A stretch of DNA of 64,000 nt, taken from positions 310,001 to 374,000 of the forward strand of contig CBDAQC010000001.1 in the NCBI GenBank assembly GCA_965198915.1, written 5' to 3'. Below are positions 42,036-51,032 of the stretch, in pieces. The notes below the pieces were generated by a model. That model saw nothing but the letters and a program-made list of their open reading frames with translations, was not told the origin of the DNA and searched no databases. A program made the translations under genes and the position numbers. Origin of the DNA: BOG-908 sp965198915 (lineage in GTDB: Bacteria > Pseudomonadota > Alphaproteobacteria > Acetobacterales > Acetobacteraceae). Positions within the stretch are counted from its first letter, which is position 1, and each line of letters begins with the position of its first letter.

Positions 42036-42425
42036 TCAGTAGAGCATGGTGAGATAGGTCATCAGCAGCGTGTAGCCGGTGATGCCCAGCAGGCCGTGTC
42101 CGGCCACGAGCCCCAATGGGACGGGACGCCTGCGTAGCTGGAACAGCAGCATCGTGAGACCGGCCAGGACGGCGCCGGCAATCAGCGCGCCGGAGAAGAT
42201 GCCGAACGGGCCGGCCCCCATGCGTATGGCCCTGGGCGTTGGCGCATCATGGCGCAGCGCCAGCACGAGTATAGCGAAGCCGGCAAGTGCGGTGGCGCCA
42301 TGCGCCAGCCCGCGCCAGTTCACGTAAGCCGGTTGCGGTTCGTCCAGCATGAGCACTTTGGCACCCAGCCAGCCGCCCGCGATGACGGCTATGCCCAGTA
42401 TGGCTATGGCTGAGAGCAGGAGCAT
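42036..42425 (-). CDS. Small four-TM membrane protein, unknown
   Basis: 129 residues with four hydrophobic segments (first LLSAIAILGIAVIAGGWLGA, last LVAGHGLLGITGYTLLMTY) and few charges. It is 6 bp upstream of speB in the same direction, so probably co-transcribed. No motif recognised. The start is uncertain: ATG 42425 lacks a clear ribosome site. Confidence 0.6.
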   Translation of the reverse strand: MLLLSAIAILGIAVIAGGWLGAKVLMLDEPQPAYVNWRGLAHGATALAGFAILVLALRHDAPTPRAIRMGAGPFGIFSGALIAGAVLAGLTMLLFQLRRRPVPLGLVAGHGLLGITGYTLLMTYLTMLY

Positions 42426-42455
42426 GCGGGTGCTTAGCGCAGCGTTGCCGGGGCG

Positions 42456-42722
42456 GGAAGGAAGGCGTTCTTTTTCCAAGAACGCGCAAAAAGCCGGTGA
42501 CTTTCGCGGCCCTGCCCGCGCGCCACCGGGCGCGCGTGAAGACATGCTGCCCGCCAGAGCAGGTTTCGCAAAGGCACGGGGCGTCCGCTTCCGCCGTTTG
42601 CGAGACCTCGCACTGATTTTGCAAAAGCGCGCGTCAGCAGAACAACGCTGGCGCTGCCGCAAGCGGGGAAGCCGAAGTTCTCCGGCTCTACCTCTTCTAG
42701 AAAAAGAACCGCGTCCTTGCTT
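42456..42722. repeat. R14: large, diverged paired-arm R repeat
   Basis: The left arm AAGGCGTTCTTTTTCCAAG, AACGCGCAAAAAG has the core changed to GCGTTC/GAACGC by paired substitutions. The right arm (42690-42722) has TCTAGAAAAAGAACCGCG. Inside, GGTTTCGCAAA faces TTTGCGAGACC. At ~265 bp it is the longest copy. The 200 bp that follow, up to the next gene, look like ordinary promoter DNA with no named signal. Confidence 0.65.
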
Positions 42723-42922
42723 TTCTGTATCGGCGCACCCGCCCGCGGTGATGACCATTCCGCCACATGTCCCACCGCACCCGCCCGCCGCGCCAGCATT
42801 GCGGCTTGCCAGGACGTTGATCGTATTCGTATCGTCACAACATCGCGATCGCCACAGCCCCCTGGGCGCGGCGCAGGTTTGGCCCGGACCGCATACGACG
42901 TACTCAGCTCTGACAGGACACC

Positions 42923-44536
42923 ATGGCTTCTACGCGCGGACGTTGCACAAACGTCGATTACTGCTCCCTTGCCGCCGCGAAGCGCGACATCGACGTGAAG
43001 CTCGGCGAGGACTTCGTCTGCCCTGAATGCGCCAAGCCGCTTCGCACGCCGCCGACACGCGAGTCCTCGGGCGGGCTGAACGTCGCCATCGCCGGTGGGG
43101 TGGTCGGGCTGCTGCTGATCGGCGGCGGCGTGTATGCCGGCTACCGGCTGTCCAAGAGCGCACCCGTGCAGGTCAGCAACACCACCCTGAGCCCGGCCGC
43201 GCCACCGGCGGCCGTGACCCCGCTCGCGCCACCTGCGCCTAAAGTCGCCGTGGCGACACCGGCGCCGGCTGCTCCTGCGGCGCCCGCCCGTCCGGAGCAG
43301 GTGACGCTGCTGCGCCTTGCCGGCTCGTCCACTCTGGCGGACACAGCCGCGCCGCGCCTGGCGGCCGCCTACCTGTCCTTCCTCGGCGACACGAAGGTTG
43401 CCGTGCAGCCTGGCCGGACGAAGGGGCAGACGATCGTCGGCGGTGAGCGCCTGGGCCATCCGGAAGCGATCGCCATCACCTCCCAGGAGGGCGAGGCGGG
43501 CGATGTGGCGGGCCTGACCGCCCTGGGCGCCGGGACGGCCGACGTGGCGCTTGCCAGCCGCCGCCTCACCCAGCCAGAGCTGGACCATTTGCGGCCGGCG
43601 GGCGATGCCGCGGCCACGCCGGGCGAGCACCAGATCGGCTTCGAGGGCGAGGCGGTCATCGTCAACCCCCGCAATCCCGTGGCGCAGCTCACCCTGCAGC
43701 AACTGCGCGGCGTGATGGCCGGCAGCATCACCGCCTGGACCAGCCTGGGAGCCGGCGGCCCGGTTCACCTGGTGGGCGAGCCCGAGGAACGTGGCGCCGC
43801 GGGCCTGCTGGCCGGCGTGCCGGACCACCCGCCCACGCTGCATCCCGTGCGCAATGCGCAAGCTGCGGTGCTCGACGATCCGCTCGCTCTGGCCATCGTG
43901 CCGCTGTCCCAGGTGGGACAGGCCAAGCCGGTCGCCATCTCGTCGCTGGGCGCGGCACCGGCTTTGCCCAGCGCGGCCGCCATAGCAACGGATGCCTACC
44001 CGCTGGCGCGCAAGCTCTATCTGTATGCGCCGGCGAACGGCACTAACCCGTTCGCACAGCGCTTCATCAGCTTCGCCGTGTCTCAGGAGGGCCAGGCGGC
44101 TGTCACGCAGGCGGGCCTGATCCCGCTGAACGTGGTGCCGGCCGCCCCGCCTGTGCCGCTGACGGCCAAGGAGCGCTACAAGCAGCTCGTCACCGGCGCC
44201 ACGCGGCTGGCGGCTGACCTGCATTTCGAGCCGAACTCGAACAAGCTGGATCTGCGCAGCTCGCGTGAGGTGGACCGCGTCTGGAACTTCATGGAATCCG
44301 ATCATACGCCGCCGGACCACCTGATCCTGATCGGCTTCGCCGACAACCAGGGTCCGCCGGAGAAGAACCTGGCGCTGTCCCTGCAGCGCGCCAAAGCCGT
44401 GGCGGATGTCTTCGCCAAGCGCGGCCTGCCGCCAGGGCAGGTGGTGGCGTTCGGTTCGGACCTGCCGATCGCCGATAACGGTGCCGAGGACGGGCGGCAG
44501 AAGAACCGGCGGGTGGAAGTCTACCTGCGGCCGTAG
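42923..44536 (+). CDS. Zinc ribbon - TM - PstS-like binding domain - OmpA domain fusion
   Basis: 537 residues in four parts. Residues 1-42 hold a zinc-ribbon-like Cys set (CTNVDYCSL and FVCPECAK). 52-72 is a TM segment (NVAIAGGVVGLLLIGGGVYAG). A Pro/Ala linker leads to a PstS/phosphate-type binding domain (~127-410: RLAGSSTLADTAAP, GTADVALASRRL, YLYAPANGTNPFAQRFI). 430-537 is an OmpA-like peptidoglycan-binding domain (LHFEPNSNKLD, IGFADNQG, NRRVEVYLRP). The ribbon would be cytoplasmic and the rest periplasmic. Ligand and role unknown. Confidence 0.82.
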   Translation: MASTRGRCTNVDYCSLAAAKRDIDVKLGEDFVCPECAKPLRTPPTRESSGGLNVAIAGGVVGLLLIGGGVYAGYRLSKSAPVQVSNTTLSPAAPPAAVTPLAPPAPKVAVATPAPAAPAAPARPEQVTLLRLAGSSTLADTAAPRLAAAYLSFLGDTKVAVQPGRTKGQTIVGGERLGHPEAIAITSQEGEAGDVAGLTALGAGTADVALASRRLTQPELDHLRPAGDAAATPGEHQIGFEGEAVIVNPRNPVAQLTLQQLRGVMAGSITAWTSLGAGGPVHLVGEPEERGAAGLLAGVPDHPPTLHPVRNAQAAVLDDPLALAIVPLSQVGQAKPVAISSLGAAPALPSAAAIATDAYPLARKLYLYAPANGTNPFAQRFISFAVSQEGQAAVTQAGLIPLNVVPAAPPVPLTAKERYKQLVTGATRLAADLHFEPNSNKLDLRSSREVDRVWNFMESDHTPPDHLILIGFADNQGPPEKNLALSLQRAKAVADVFAKRGLPPGQVVAFGSDLPIADNGAEDGRQKNRRVEVYLRP

Positions 44537-44585
44537 CAAGGGCGTTGTAGCGGCGCGTGGTATTCAGGCAGGCCGGATACTCGCC

Positions 44586-44939
44586 CTAGCCCGCGTGTGG
44601 CCCCGGCTGCTGCGTCCCCGCGGGTGATGCCTGCTTCTTCCTGATCAGCACGCGAACCGATCCGTCCTTGCCGGCTACCTGGTCCAGCACGGTGTGGCCC
44701 TGCATGCGCGCCGTCTCCGGCACGTTACGGGCAGGCTCCTCGCCGCGCAGGGTCACGCCCAGGATCTGGCCGCCTTGCAGCCGGTCCAGCGCCAGCCGGG
44801 TGCGCACATAGGTCATCGGGCAGATCTCGGACGTGACGTCCACCTCCAGGTCTGCCGTGAACGGCGCGTATTTCACATCTGCCGCGCCGTCATCGGTTGC
44901 AGGAGCTTGCGGCGGTCTCATGTCCGTTCGTATAGGCAT
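44586..44939 (-). CDS. TusA/SirA-like sulfurtransferase-family protein
   Basis: 117 residues. The TusA fold region VDVTSEICPMTYVRTRLAL carries the conserved Cys-Pro of the CPxP-type motif, followed by GGQILGVTLRGEEPARNVPETAR. Extra N- and C-terminal tails are disordered. TusA proteins relay persulfide sulfur to tRNA thiolation, molybdenum cofactor or sulfur oxidation. The partner is unknown here; moaD-moaE are 8 kb away. It is divergent from the MucR gene. Confidence 0.8.
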   Translation of the reverse strand: MPIRTDMRPPQAPATDDGAADVKYAPFTADLEVDVTSEICPMTYVRTRLALDRLQGGQILGVTLRGEEPARNVPETARMQGHTVLDQVAGKDGSVRVLIRKKQASPAGTQQPGPHAG

Positions 44940-44962
44940 GTTGCCCCCACATTAAGGATGGA

Positions 44963-45409
44963 ATGATGGCCGACGCGCCCGTGTCGCTGGAGATGCTTGA
45001 GCTGACGGCGAAGATCGTGAGCGCGCATCTCTCGAACAACGCCGTGGACGCGTCCCAGCTGCCGGGACTGATACATGACGTGTTCCGCACCTTGTCCGGC
45101 GTGGGCGGAGAGGCGCCGCTGGCCGCGCCCGCTTCCGCCCCGGTGCAGGAGCGCCGCCAGCCCTTCGTGCCGGTCAAGAAATCCGTCTTTCCGGACTACA
45201 TCGTGTGCCTGGAGGACGGCAAGAAGCTGAAGATGCTGAAGCGCCACTTGAAGACGGCGTACGATTTGACGCCGGACCAGTATCGGGAGCGCTGGGGGCT
45301 TGCGGCCGAATATCCGATGGTGGCGCCGAACTATGCCAGCCACCGTTCCAGCCTGGCCAAGAAGATTGGCCTCGGCACCAAGCCCAGGGCGAGCTCGCGG
45401 CGGTCCTGA
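44963..45409 (+). CDS. MucR/Ros family zinc-finger transcriptional regulator
   Basis: 148 residues. An N-terminal helix (LEMLELTAKIVSAHLSNN) is followed by the MucR core VFPDYIVCLEDGKKLKMLKRHL, then YRERWGL and YPMVAPNYASHRSSLAKKIGLG. Alphaproteobacterial MucR proteins bind A/T-rich DNA in an H-NS-like way and control exopolysaccharide, motility and cell-cycle genes. The A/T-rich R repeats of this chromosome could be among its targets, but that is speculation. Confidence 0.95.
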   Translation: MMADAPVSLEMLELTAKIVSAHLSNNAVDASQLPGLIHDVFRTLSGVGGEAPLAAPASAPVQERRQPFVPVKKSVFPDYIVCLEDGKKLKMLKRHLKTAYDLTPDQYRERWGLAAEYPMVAPNYASHRSSLAKKIGLGTKPRASSRRS

Positions 45410-45417
45410 CGCCGGGC

Positions 45418-45867
45418 CTAGGCGCGCACGACCACGCAGGCGGCCATCACGTCGTGCAGCGTCTGGCGCTTGCCCAGGAACATGCACAGCATGAAACCGG
45501 CGCCGAGCGTGACGATCGAGGCCGCTTTCGCCAGGTTGCGGGCAGAAGCGCGGCCGAACCCGAGCGGCCGTCCGTCCGATCCACGCACACGCAGCTGCAT
45601 CATCGTTTTGCCGAGCGTGGCGCCCACACCGCCCTCGAAGGCGATGAAGTAGATCAGCAGCGCAGCCGGAAGGGCGAGGGCGGAGAACATGCCCTGCGTT
45701 TGGGCGTCCAGAAGGCCGTAGCGCAGGCAGAGCACGTCCAGGCCGCCCAGGGCCGCCTGGACCACGTACCAGACGACCACGCAATCGATCGCCGCCGCCG
45801 AAAGGCGGGCGCCGAAGCCGGCATAGACCGGCTCGGGGACGACTCCGAAATTCGTTGCGTAGGACAT
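45418..45867 (-). CDS. RDD family membrane protein
   Basis: 149 residues. YAGFGARLSAAAIDCVVVW has the family's R...D layout, then two TM segments and GATLGKTMMQLRV, the second RDD signature, and a final GKRQTLHDVMA. Proposed roles include small-molecule or ion transport. ATG 45867 is preferred over a TTG three codons upstream. It is convergent with mucR. Confidence 0.87.
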   Translation of the reverse strand: MSYATNFGVVPEPVYAGFGARLSAAAIDCVVVWYVVQAALGGLDVLCLRYGLLDAQTQGMFSALALPAALLIYFIAFEGGVGATLGKTMMQLRVRGSDGRPLGFGRASARNLAKAASIVTLGAGFMLCMFLGKRQTLHDVMAACVVVRA

Positions 45868-45942
45868 CGCGCCCAACCTAGCACGATCGCGTGAGGCTGG
45901 CGAAGGATTTACGTGGGCTGTGTTCCGGCCCGCCGGTCCCTC

Positions 45943-47247
45943 TCAGGTACGCTGGTCGATCAGGGCGCGGCGCTTGAGGTCCTGCTGCAACTGCCTGGAC
46001 GACAGCTCCACGCGCTCCTCGAACAGCTGGTTGGCGATGTCCTCGCGTCCCATCGCAGCCATGTTCTTCTGCTCGCGCTTGCAGACCATGACCACCAATA
46101 TGCCGTCATTTGTCACCAGCGCCTTGCTGGCCTGCCCCGGCTGCAGCCCGCCGAGCAGGGACTGCATCGGCCCGCTCAGCCGCTCCAGCCGGACCGGGCC
46201 GGGGTCGGACGGGCGGTGGGCGCCGGCCGCCTTGTTCGCGGCATCTATGTCGTCGCAGCTATGCGCGTTCTTGGACAGGTTCTGCCCGTCCAGCAGCGCC
46301 TTGCGCTGTTCGGGCGTGGGGTTTTGCGGGTCCAGCGTCGTGGCGAACGGGTAGAACGCCTGCCGCAGCGTCAGCACGTTGGCCAGGTCCGTGCCGACCA
46401 GCCGCTTCTCCTGAAGCGTCACCACGTCGAACCCGCCGGCCACGCGTACCGGGTTGCTAATGGCGCCGACCGGCATCTCGGCCACGAGCTTGGCCACTGA
46501 CGGGTCCAGCTGGTCCGCCCGTTTCCAGCCCAGCTCGCCGCCCTCCAGCGCCGTCTGGCTCTGGCTGAACTCGGCTGCCACGATGCCGAAGGGCGCGCCC
46601 GCGTGCAGCTGCTGTATCACCGTGTCGGCGAACTTGCGGGCGTCGTTCAGGTGCGCCGGATCCTCCGCTGCCACGAAGATTTCCGCCAGCCGGTATTGCG
46701 GCTTGCCCAGCTCGTCGTGGAACAGCTTCTCCTGCACGGCGATCTCGCCCGGGGTGACACGCCCGCGCTCGGCGATCTCCTGCCGCAGCACGCGCGTCCA
46801 ACCGAGCTGGGTGCGTATCTGGGCGATCAGCGTGGAGCGCGACACGCCCTGCCCGGAGAGCTTGTCCTGCAGGCCGCCGGGGGGCAGGTGGTTGCGTTGC
46901 TCGACCTCGGAGATCGCCTTGGCCACCTCGGCATCCGTCACCGCGATCTTGCGATGCTGGATCTCCTGCATCTCCAGCCTGTCCTCGATGAGCTGCCGGG
47001 TGATCTGCGGGCGCAGCAGCTTCAGCGTCTCCGGGGCGATCGGCTGGCCGGTGGTGAGCGCGAACAGCCTGGCCCTGTTATCTACGTCCGCCCTGGTGAT
47101 GACGTCCCCGTTGACCACCGCGACGATGCCGTCCGCGGGTTCGGCCGGCGCCGCTGCGGCGGCCGGCTTCTGCGGCGGCACCGCCGTGGACGCGGCATAG
47201 GCAGGCAGGGCGGCGGCCAGGAACAGGGTGGTCAGAATCGGGCGCAT
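45943..47247 (-). CDS. surA: Periplasmic chaperone / peptidyl-prolyl isomerase SurA
   Basis: 434 residues. Signal peptide (PILTTLFLAAALPAYAAS), SurA N-domain (DGIVAVVNGDVITRADVDNRA), then a parvulin domain (EIFVAAEDPAHLNDARKFA, GGELGWKRADQLDPS, GGFDVVTLQEKR) and a C-terminal helix. It escorts outer membrane beta-barrel proteins, including LptD, to BamA. It follows lptD as in other proteobacteria. Confidence 0.93.
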   Translation of the reverse strand: MRPILTTLFLAAALPAYAASTAVPPQKPAAAAAPAEPADGIVAVVNGDVITRADVDNRARLFALTTGQPIAPETLKLLRPQITRQLIEDRLEMQEIQHRKIAVTDAEVAKAISEVEQRNHLPPGGLQDKLSGQGVSRSTLIAQIRTQLGWTRVLRQEIAERGRVTPGEIAVQEKLFHDELGKPQYRLAEIFVAAEDPAHLNDARKFADTVIQQLHAGAPFGIVAAEFSQSQTALEGGELGWKRADQLDPSVAKLVAEMPVGAISNPVRVAGGFDVVTLQEKRLVGTDLANVLTLRQAFYPFATTLDPQNPTPEQRKALLDGQNLSKNAHSCDDIDAANKAAGAHRPSDPGPVRLERLSGPMQSLLGGLQPGQASKALVTNDGILVVMVCKREQKNMAAMGREDIANQLFEERVELSSRQLQQDLKRRALIDQRT

Positions 47248-47280
47248 GGGCAGGTGACCTTTCGGACGGTCAAAAAAGCG

Positions 47281-47335
47281 GAGGAAGGAAGCACTTCTTT
47301 TTTGAAAAAAAGAAGCAAAAAACTTTTGTCCTAAA
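47281..47335. repeat. R15: R left arm beside MITE-2
   Basis: GGAAGCACTTCTTTTTTG, AAAAAAAGAAGCAAAAAACT. The right partner is absent; MITE-2 stands in its place before the lptD stop. Confidence 0.8.
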
Positions 47336-47371
47336 GAACGCGCGCCAGTTCAGCCGCCGGGGCCAACGCGG

Positions 47372-47485
47372 AAAATGGCTTTCAAAACTCGGCGTGGCGA
47401 GTCGGCTGGCGTGCGTTTGCGAACACCGGAGTGCCGCCAACGCGCGCCAGACGGCAGCCACGCCGGGTTTTGAAAGCCCATTTTA
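47372..47485. repeat. MITE-2
   Basis: A ~114-bp element with 27-28-bp inverted ends: AAAATGGCTTTCAAAAC, TCGGCGTGGC at the left, and GCCACGCCGG, GTTTTGAAAGCCCATTTTA at the right. The interior has GCGAACACCGGAGTG, related to MITE-1. Its right end supplies the TAA stop of lptD. Confidence 0.7.
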
Positions 47486-49771
47486 GCCGTTGACGCCGAA
47501 GCCGCCTATGGATTTCAGCGTGATGGTGAACACGACGGTGGTGTCTCCGTTGTCGCCGGCGATCGAGGTGAAACGCCGATTGGCGAAGATATCGAAGATC
47601 AGGCACTCGTTCTCCCACCGCACGTCACCGCCGGCAGACACCATCTGGCCGGTCTCCAGGTCCCGCCTGGCGTTCAGGTTGAACGTGTAGGCGCCGATAT
47701 GCGAGCTGAACCCGGCGGTGATCTCCTGCCGCGGTATGGTGTAGTTGGCCGGCAATCCCTTGATCAGGACGGGCGTGTTGAAGAACGATATCGTCTGGCC
47801 GAGATTGAAATCGTTCAGATAGAGCTGATACGGGTTGTTCGCGCTGTAGATGTAGCCGAGGTCGAAGCGCGCGACGCGCACGCCGAAATGGCTGATCGCA
47901 TCGACGAAGGTGATGTCGCCATTGTCGTGGTTCACCCGCGTCCGGCCGGTGAAATCGATGAGCGAGTTGGGAATGTAATTAATCCGACCGACGATGTCGG
48001 ACAAATGGTCGCCCAGTTCGAAGCCGTTATAGGGCTGGAACTGCGGATACAGATCGTGGTCGATATGCTGCTCCCAGGACGCGCCGATCATGCCCTCCAG
48101 CTTCTGGCCGTTCGCCGTGTTCCACTCCGCGCGCAACGCCGCGTTCACCCGCACGCCGCCGTCGTAGCGGTCGTAGCCGTTGAAGCGGTTCAGGCTGAAC
48201 AGCGTGGCATCGGTGAACTCGTAATCGAGCGAGTCCTCGTTGGGGATGTTGTCGTGCGGGTTGTTGCCGCTTTGCGGCGCGGCGATCACCTGCAGTATCG
48301 GCTCGATCACCTCGTTGCCGCCGCTGGCCGTGGCGCGCACGAACGGCCAATTCAGGCGCAGCGCCACCTGCGCCTGGCCGTGCACGCCGGTCGCCACGTC
48401 CGTATCCTGGTAGTTCGGCTGTCCGTCCAGGACGTTGCCGTTATAGACCGCGCCCAGGGCCTGCGCGGTGAACAGCCACTGGTCGCCCAGCCGGCCGGAA
48501 AACGGCCTGTCCCACTGCAGCTTGGCGGCCAGTTGCTGGTCGTTGCTGCCCTCGTCGCGCAGCAGGTTCCACTCCATCGTGTCGAAACTCAGGCGACCGC
48601 CAAGCGCGTCCGGTTCGCCGAAATAGCTGTACTGGTAACGCGGCAACACATACGGCAGCAGGTTCTGGTTGATGCTGGAGTTCAGCCCCTGGTAGCTGCG
48701 TATGTCCAGCTTGGCGTAGGAGCCGACGCCGAAACCCTCGATGTAGAGCTGGCTGCTCAGCAGGTTGTTGCCGTAGCCCGGCACCTGGAAATCCCGCATG
48801 TATTCCACGGAACTGGCCAGGTTCACGTCGAAGCCGTAGCGCCAGGTGTCGTTCCAGTCGAACACGCCGTGCCCGAAGAAGTAGCCGGCCGTGGTGCCCT
48901 GGTCACGCGCGACGGCGCCATCAAGCCGTAGCACGCCGTTGTTCAGCGCCTGGTTGTACAGCGCCTCGAGCTGCGGCCCCTGCAGCGTTCCGACCGTGCC
49001 TGTCAGCGTGAGGTCGGACTGGTCGTTGATCACCAGGTAGTACGGTATCCGGATGAAGCTGCCGAGATATTCGTCGGTGACGCCCAGGCTTGGCACCAGG
49101 AACCCGCTCTGCCGCTTCACCGAAGGGTCCGACATGGAGAAATACGGCAGGTAGACGACGGGCAACCCGTAAAAATCGAGATAGGCGTCCTTGTACTCGA
49201 TGCGCTTGTGCTCCAGGTCCTGGGTGACCTGGAAGGCGCGTATCTCCCAGATCGGCGAATAATCGGGGTGCTTGGCGCACACGTCGCAGGTGGAATACAC
49301 GCCGCGGCTCATGATGTTCAGCTTGCCTTCGGTGCGCCTGGCGCCGTTGGCCGCCATCTTCGCGTTTTCCGCCATCAGCGCGCGCATCGCCGTCAGCACG
49401 CCGTTGCGCATGCCCTGGCTCAGCTCGGCGTAATCGGCGAACAGCACCTGCCCGTCCGGCTCTACGATCACCACGTGGCCATAGGCGGCGGCCACGTTTG
49501 TGTTGCGGTCGAAGGTGATGCGGTCCGCCATCAGCACGTGGTCGTTCTGCCACGCCTGCACATGCCCGTCCGCGGTCACCAGGCCGCTCGTCTTGTCGTA
49601 GGTGACGCTGTCCGCCTGGAAGGTGACGGGCGCGTTGCCGGACAGCGGCTGCGCGTTCATGTTCAGCGTGGGAAAATGCTGCGCGGGCGGGCGGTAGAGT
49701 TGCGCGTGCGCGGTGGTGGCGAGGAGGGTAAGGAAGAAAGCTAGGCCTTCTTTTTTGAAAAGAAGAAGCAA
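47483..49771 (-). CDS. lptD: LPS assembly protein LptD; start and signal peptide front inside repeat R16
   Basis: 762 residues from TTG 49771. The signal peptide MLLLFKKEGLAFFLTLLATT plus AHA is followed by an OstA/LptA-like domain (VTFQADSVTYDKTSGLVTADG, VLMADRITFDRNTNVAAAYG), a CDVC Cys pair and the beta-barrel (TMEWNLLRDEG, GFSSHIGAYTFNLNARRD). LptD inserts lipopolysaccharide in the outer leaflet with LptE. No in-frame ATG or GTG exists between the mature domain and a far-upstream ORF edge, so the TTG in the repeat arm is the only credible start; GGGGAG lies eleven bases before it. The TAA stop lies in MITE-2. Confidence 0.92.
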   Translation of the reverse strand: MLLLFKKEGLAFFLTLLATTAHAQLYRPPAQHFPTLNMNAQPLSGNAPVTFQADSVTYDKTSGLVTADGHVQAWQNDHVLMADRITFDRNTNVAAAYGHVVIVEPDGQVLFADYAELSQGMRNGVLTAMRALMAENAKMAANGARRTEGKLNIMSRGVYSTCDVCAKHPDYSPIWEIRAFQVTQDLEHKRIEYKDAYLDFYGLPVVYLPYFSMSDPSVKRQSGFLVPSLGVTDEYLGSFIRIPYYLVINDQSDLTLTGTVGTLQGPQLEALYNQALNNGVLRLDGAVARDQGTTAGYFFGHGVFDWNDTWRYGFDVNLASSVEYMRDFQVPGYGNNLLSSQLYIEGFGVGSYAKLDIRSYQGLNSSINQNLLPYVLPRYQYSYFGEPDALGGRLSFDTMEWNLLRDEGSNDQQLAAKLQWDRPFSGRLGDQWLFTAQALGAVYNGNVLDGQPNYQDTDVATGVHGQAQVALRLNWPFVRATASGGNEVIEPILQVIAAPQSGNNPHDNIPNEDSLDYEFTDATLFSLNRFNGYDRYDGGVRVNAALRAEWNTANGQKLEGMIGASWEQHIDHDLYPQFQPYNGFELGDHLSDIVGRINYIPNSLIDFTGRTRVNHDNGDITFVDAISHFGVRVARFDLGYIYSANNPYQLYLNDFNLGQTISFFNTPVLIKGLPANYTIPRQEITAGFSSHIGAYTFNLNARRDLETGQMVSAGGDVRWENECLIFDIFANRRFTSIAGDNGDTTVVFTITLKSIGGFGVNG

Positions 49772-49916
49772 AAAACTTTTGGCTCCCCGCCTGCACGAGA
49801 GCGCGCGCAGGTTCTGCAGGCGCTGCGGCCTGCAGAACGAGGGCGCGCCGTTGTGCCGGCGTGAGAGCAAAAGTTTTTTGCTTCTTTTTTGCAAAAAAGA
49901 AGGCCTTACTTCCTGC
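49732..49916. repeat. R16: paired-arm R repeat (lptG / lptD spacer)
   Basis: The left arm (49742-49782) overlaps the first codons of lptD; the right arm (49865-49912) reaches lptG. The interior contains GGTTCTGCAGG and CCTGCAGAAC facing each other, plus GCGCGCGC. The left arm has AGAAGAAG in place of AAAGAAG. Confidence 0.85.
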
Positions 49917-49919
49917 AAG

Positions 49920-51032
49920 CTAGCCATCCTCGAGATGCAGCAGCAGCGACACCGCCAGCAGCATGCCTGCCGCCGCCGGCGCCCAGGCCGCCAGCACCGC
50001 CGGCAACGCGCCGCTCTGGCCGAACTCCTCGGCCACCTTGCTCACCGTGAACAACACGAACCCCGCTGCAACGCCGGACCCCACCATGCGGGCCACGCCC
50101 CCCCTGCGTGTCTGGCGCATGGAGAAGCCGGCGGCAACCAGGGCCATCGTTCCACAGAGTAACGGCAGGGCCAGCAGCGACTGGAAATGCAGCCGGTGGC
50201 GCACCGAGCTGAACCCGGCACTCTCCAGCAGCCGGATGAACCCGGGCAATGCCCACACGGACAGCGTCTCCGGCGACTGGAAGCTTTCCTGCACCCGCCT
50301 TGCGGTAAGCTCGGTCGGCAGCTTCATCTCGCCCACCATCACCGGCAGGTGGTCCGGCGTGATGGTGCGTGCGCCGGACATGTTCCAGACGCGGCTGCGC
50401 AGGGTGGCGTGCGACGCTTCCACGCGGCTCAGCAAATGGTCACCGGCGTCCAGCCGGAACACGCTTATGTCGTTGGCGGCGATCACCTTCCCCTGCAGCG
50501 CCACGTCGCGGGCATGGATGATGGCGACGCCGCGCGGGTCCAGCCCGGCATCGGCCTGACGCAGCCAGAGCTGCCCGCCGCTGATTGCCAGCGTGCCGCC
50601 GGTGCGCCGCAGGTAGATGTTGTCCAGCGCGGTCGCCCTGGCGAACATCACCGAGGAGAGCGGCGAGAGCCCGCCGGTGGCGGCCAGGCCGAGCCCGATC
50701 GCGGCCGCCACCGGCAGGCTCAGGAAGTGCCAGGCGGAGACTCCCGCCGCACGTGCCACGATCAGTTCGCTGGAGCGGGTCAGCCGCCAGAACGCGATGA
50801 TGCCGCCCACCAGCACGGCGAAGGGCAGTATCTGCAGCATGTAATAGGGCAGCCGCAGCAGCGCGATGCCGGCCACCAGGCCGAAGCTGACATCGGGGTG
50901 CTGGCTGGCCCGGCGCAGCAGCTCGATGAAGTCGAACAGCATGACCAGCAAGGACAGGGCGGCCAGCATGGCCAGCGCCGCGTAGGTGAACTGGCGCGCT
51001 ATGTAGGCCGACAAAGTGAGTGCGAACTTCAT
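49920..51032 (-). CDS. lptG: LPS export ABC transporter permease LptG
   Basis: 370 residues of the YjgP/YjgQ family: FDFIELLRRAS after TM2, six TM segments in all and a central periplasmic jellyroll domain. It pairs with LptF and LptB to push LPS to the LptA bridge. ATG 51032 overlaps the lptF TGA. Order lptF-lptG-lptD-surA is consistent with an outer membrane biogenesis operon. Confidence 0.92.
   Translation of the reverse strand: MKFALTLSAYIARQFTYAALAMLAALSLLVMLFDFIELLRRASQHPDVSFGLVAGIALLRLPYYMLQILPFAVLVGGIIAFWRLTRSSELIVARAAGVSAWHFLSLPVAAAIGLGLAATGGLSPLSSVMFARATALDNIYLRRTGGTLAISGGQLWLRQADAGLDPRGVAIIHARDVALQGKVIAANDISVFRLDAGDHLLSRVEASHATLRSRVWNMSGARTITPDHLPVMVGEMKLPTELTARRVQESFQSPETLSVWALPGFIRLLESAGFSSVRHRLHFQSLLALPLLCGTMALVAAGFSMRQTRRGGVARMVGSGVAAGFVLFTVSKVAEEFGQSGALPAVLAAWAPAAAGMLLAVSLLLHLEDG

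Noticed and set aside
42434..44539. A 701-codon open frame on the - strand
   Set aside because: Antisense to the OmpA-domain fusion, no recognisable motifs.
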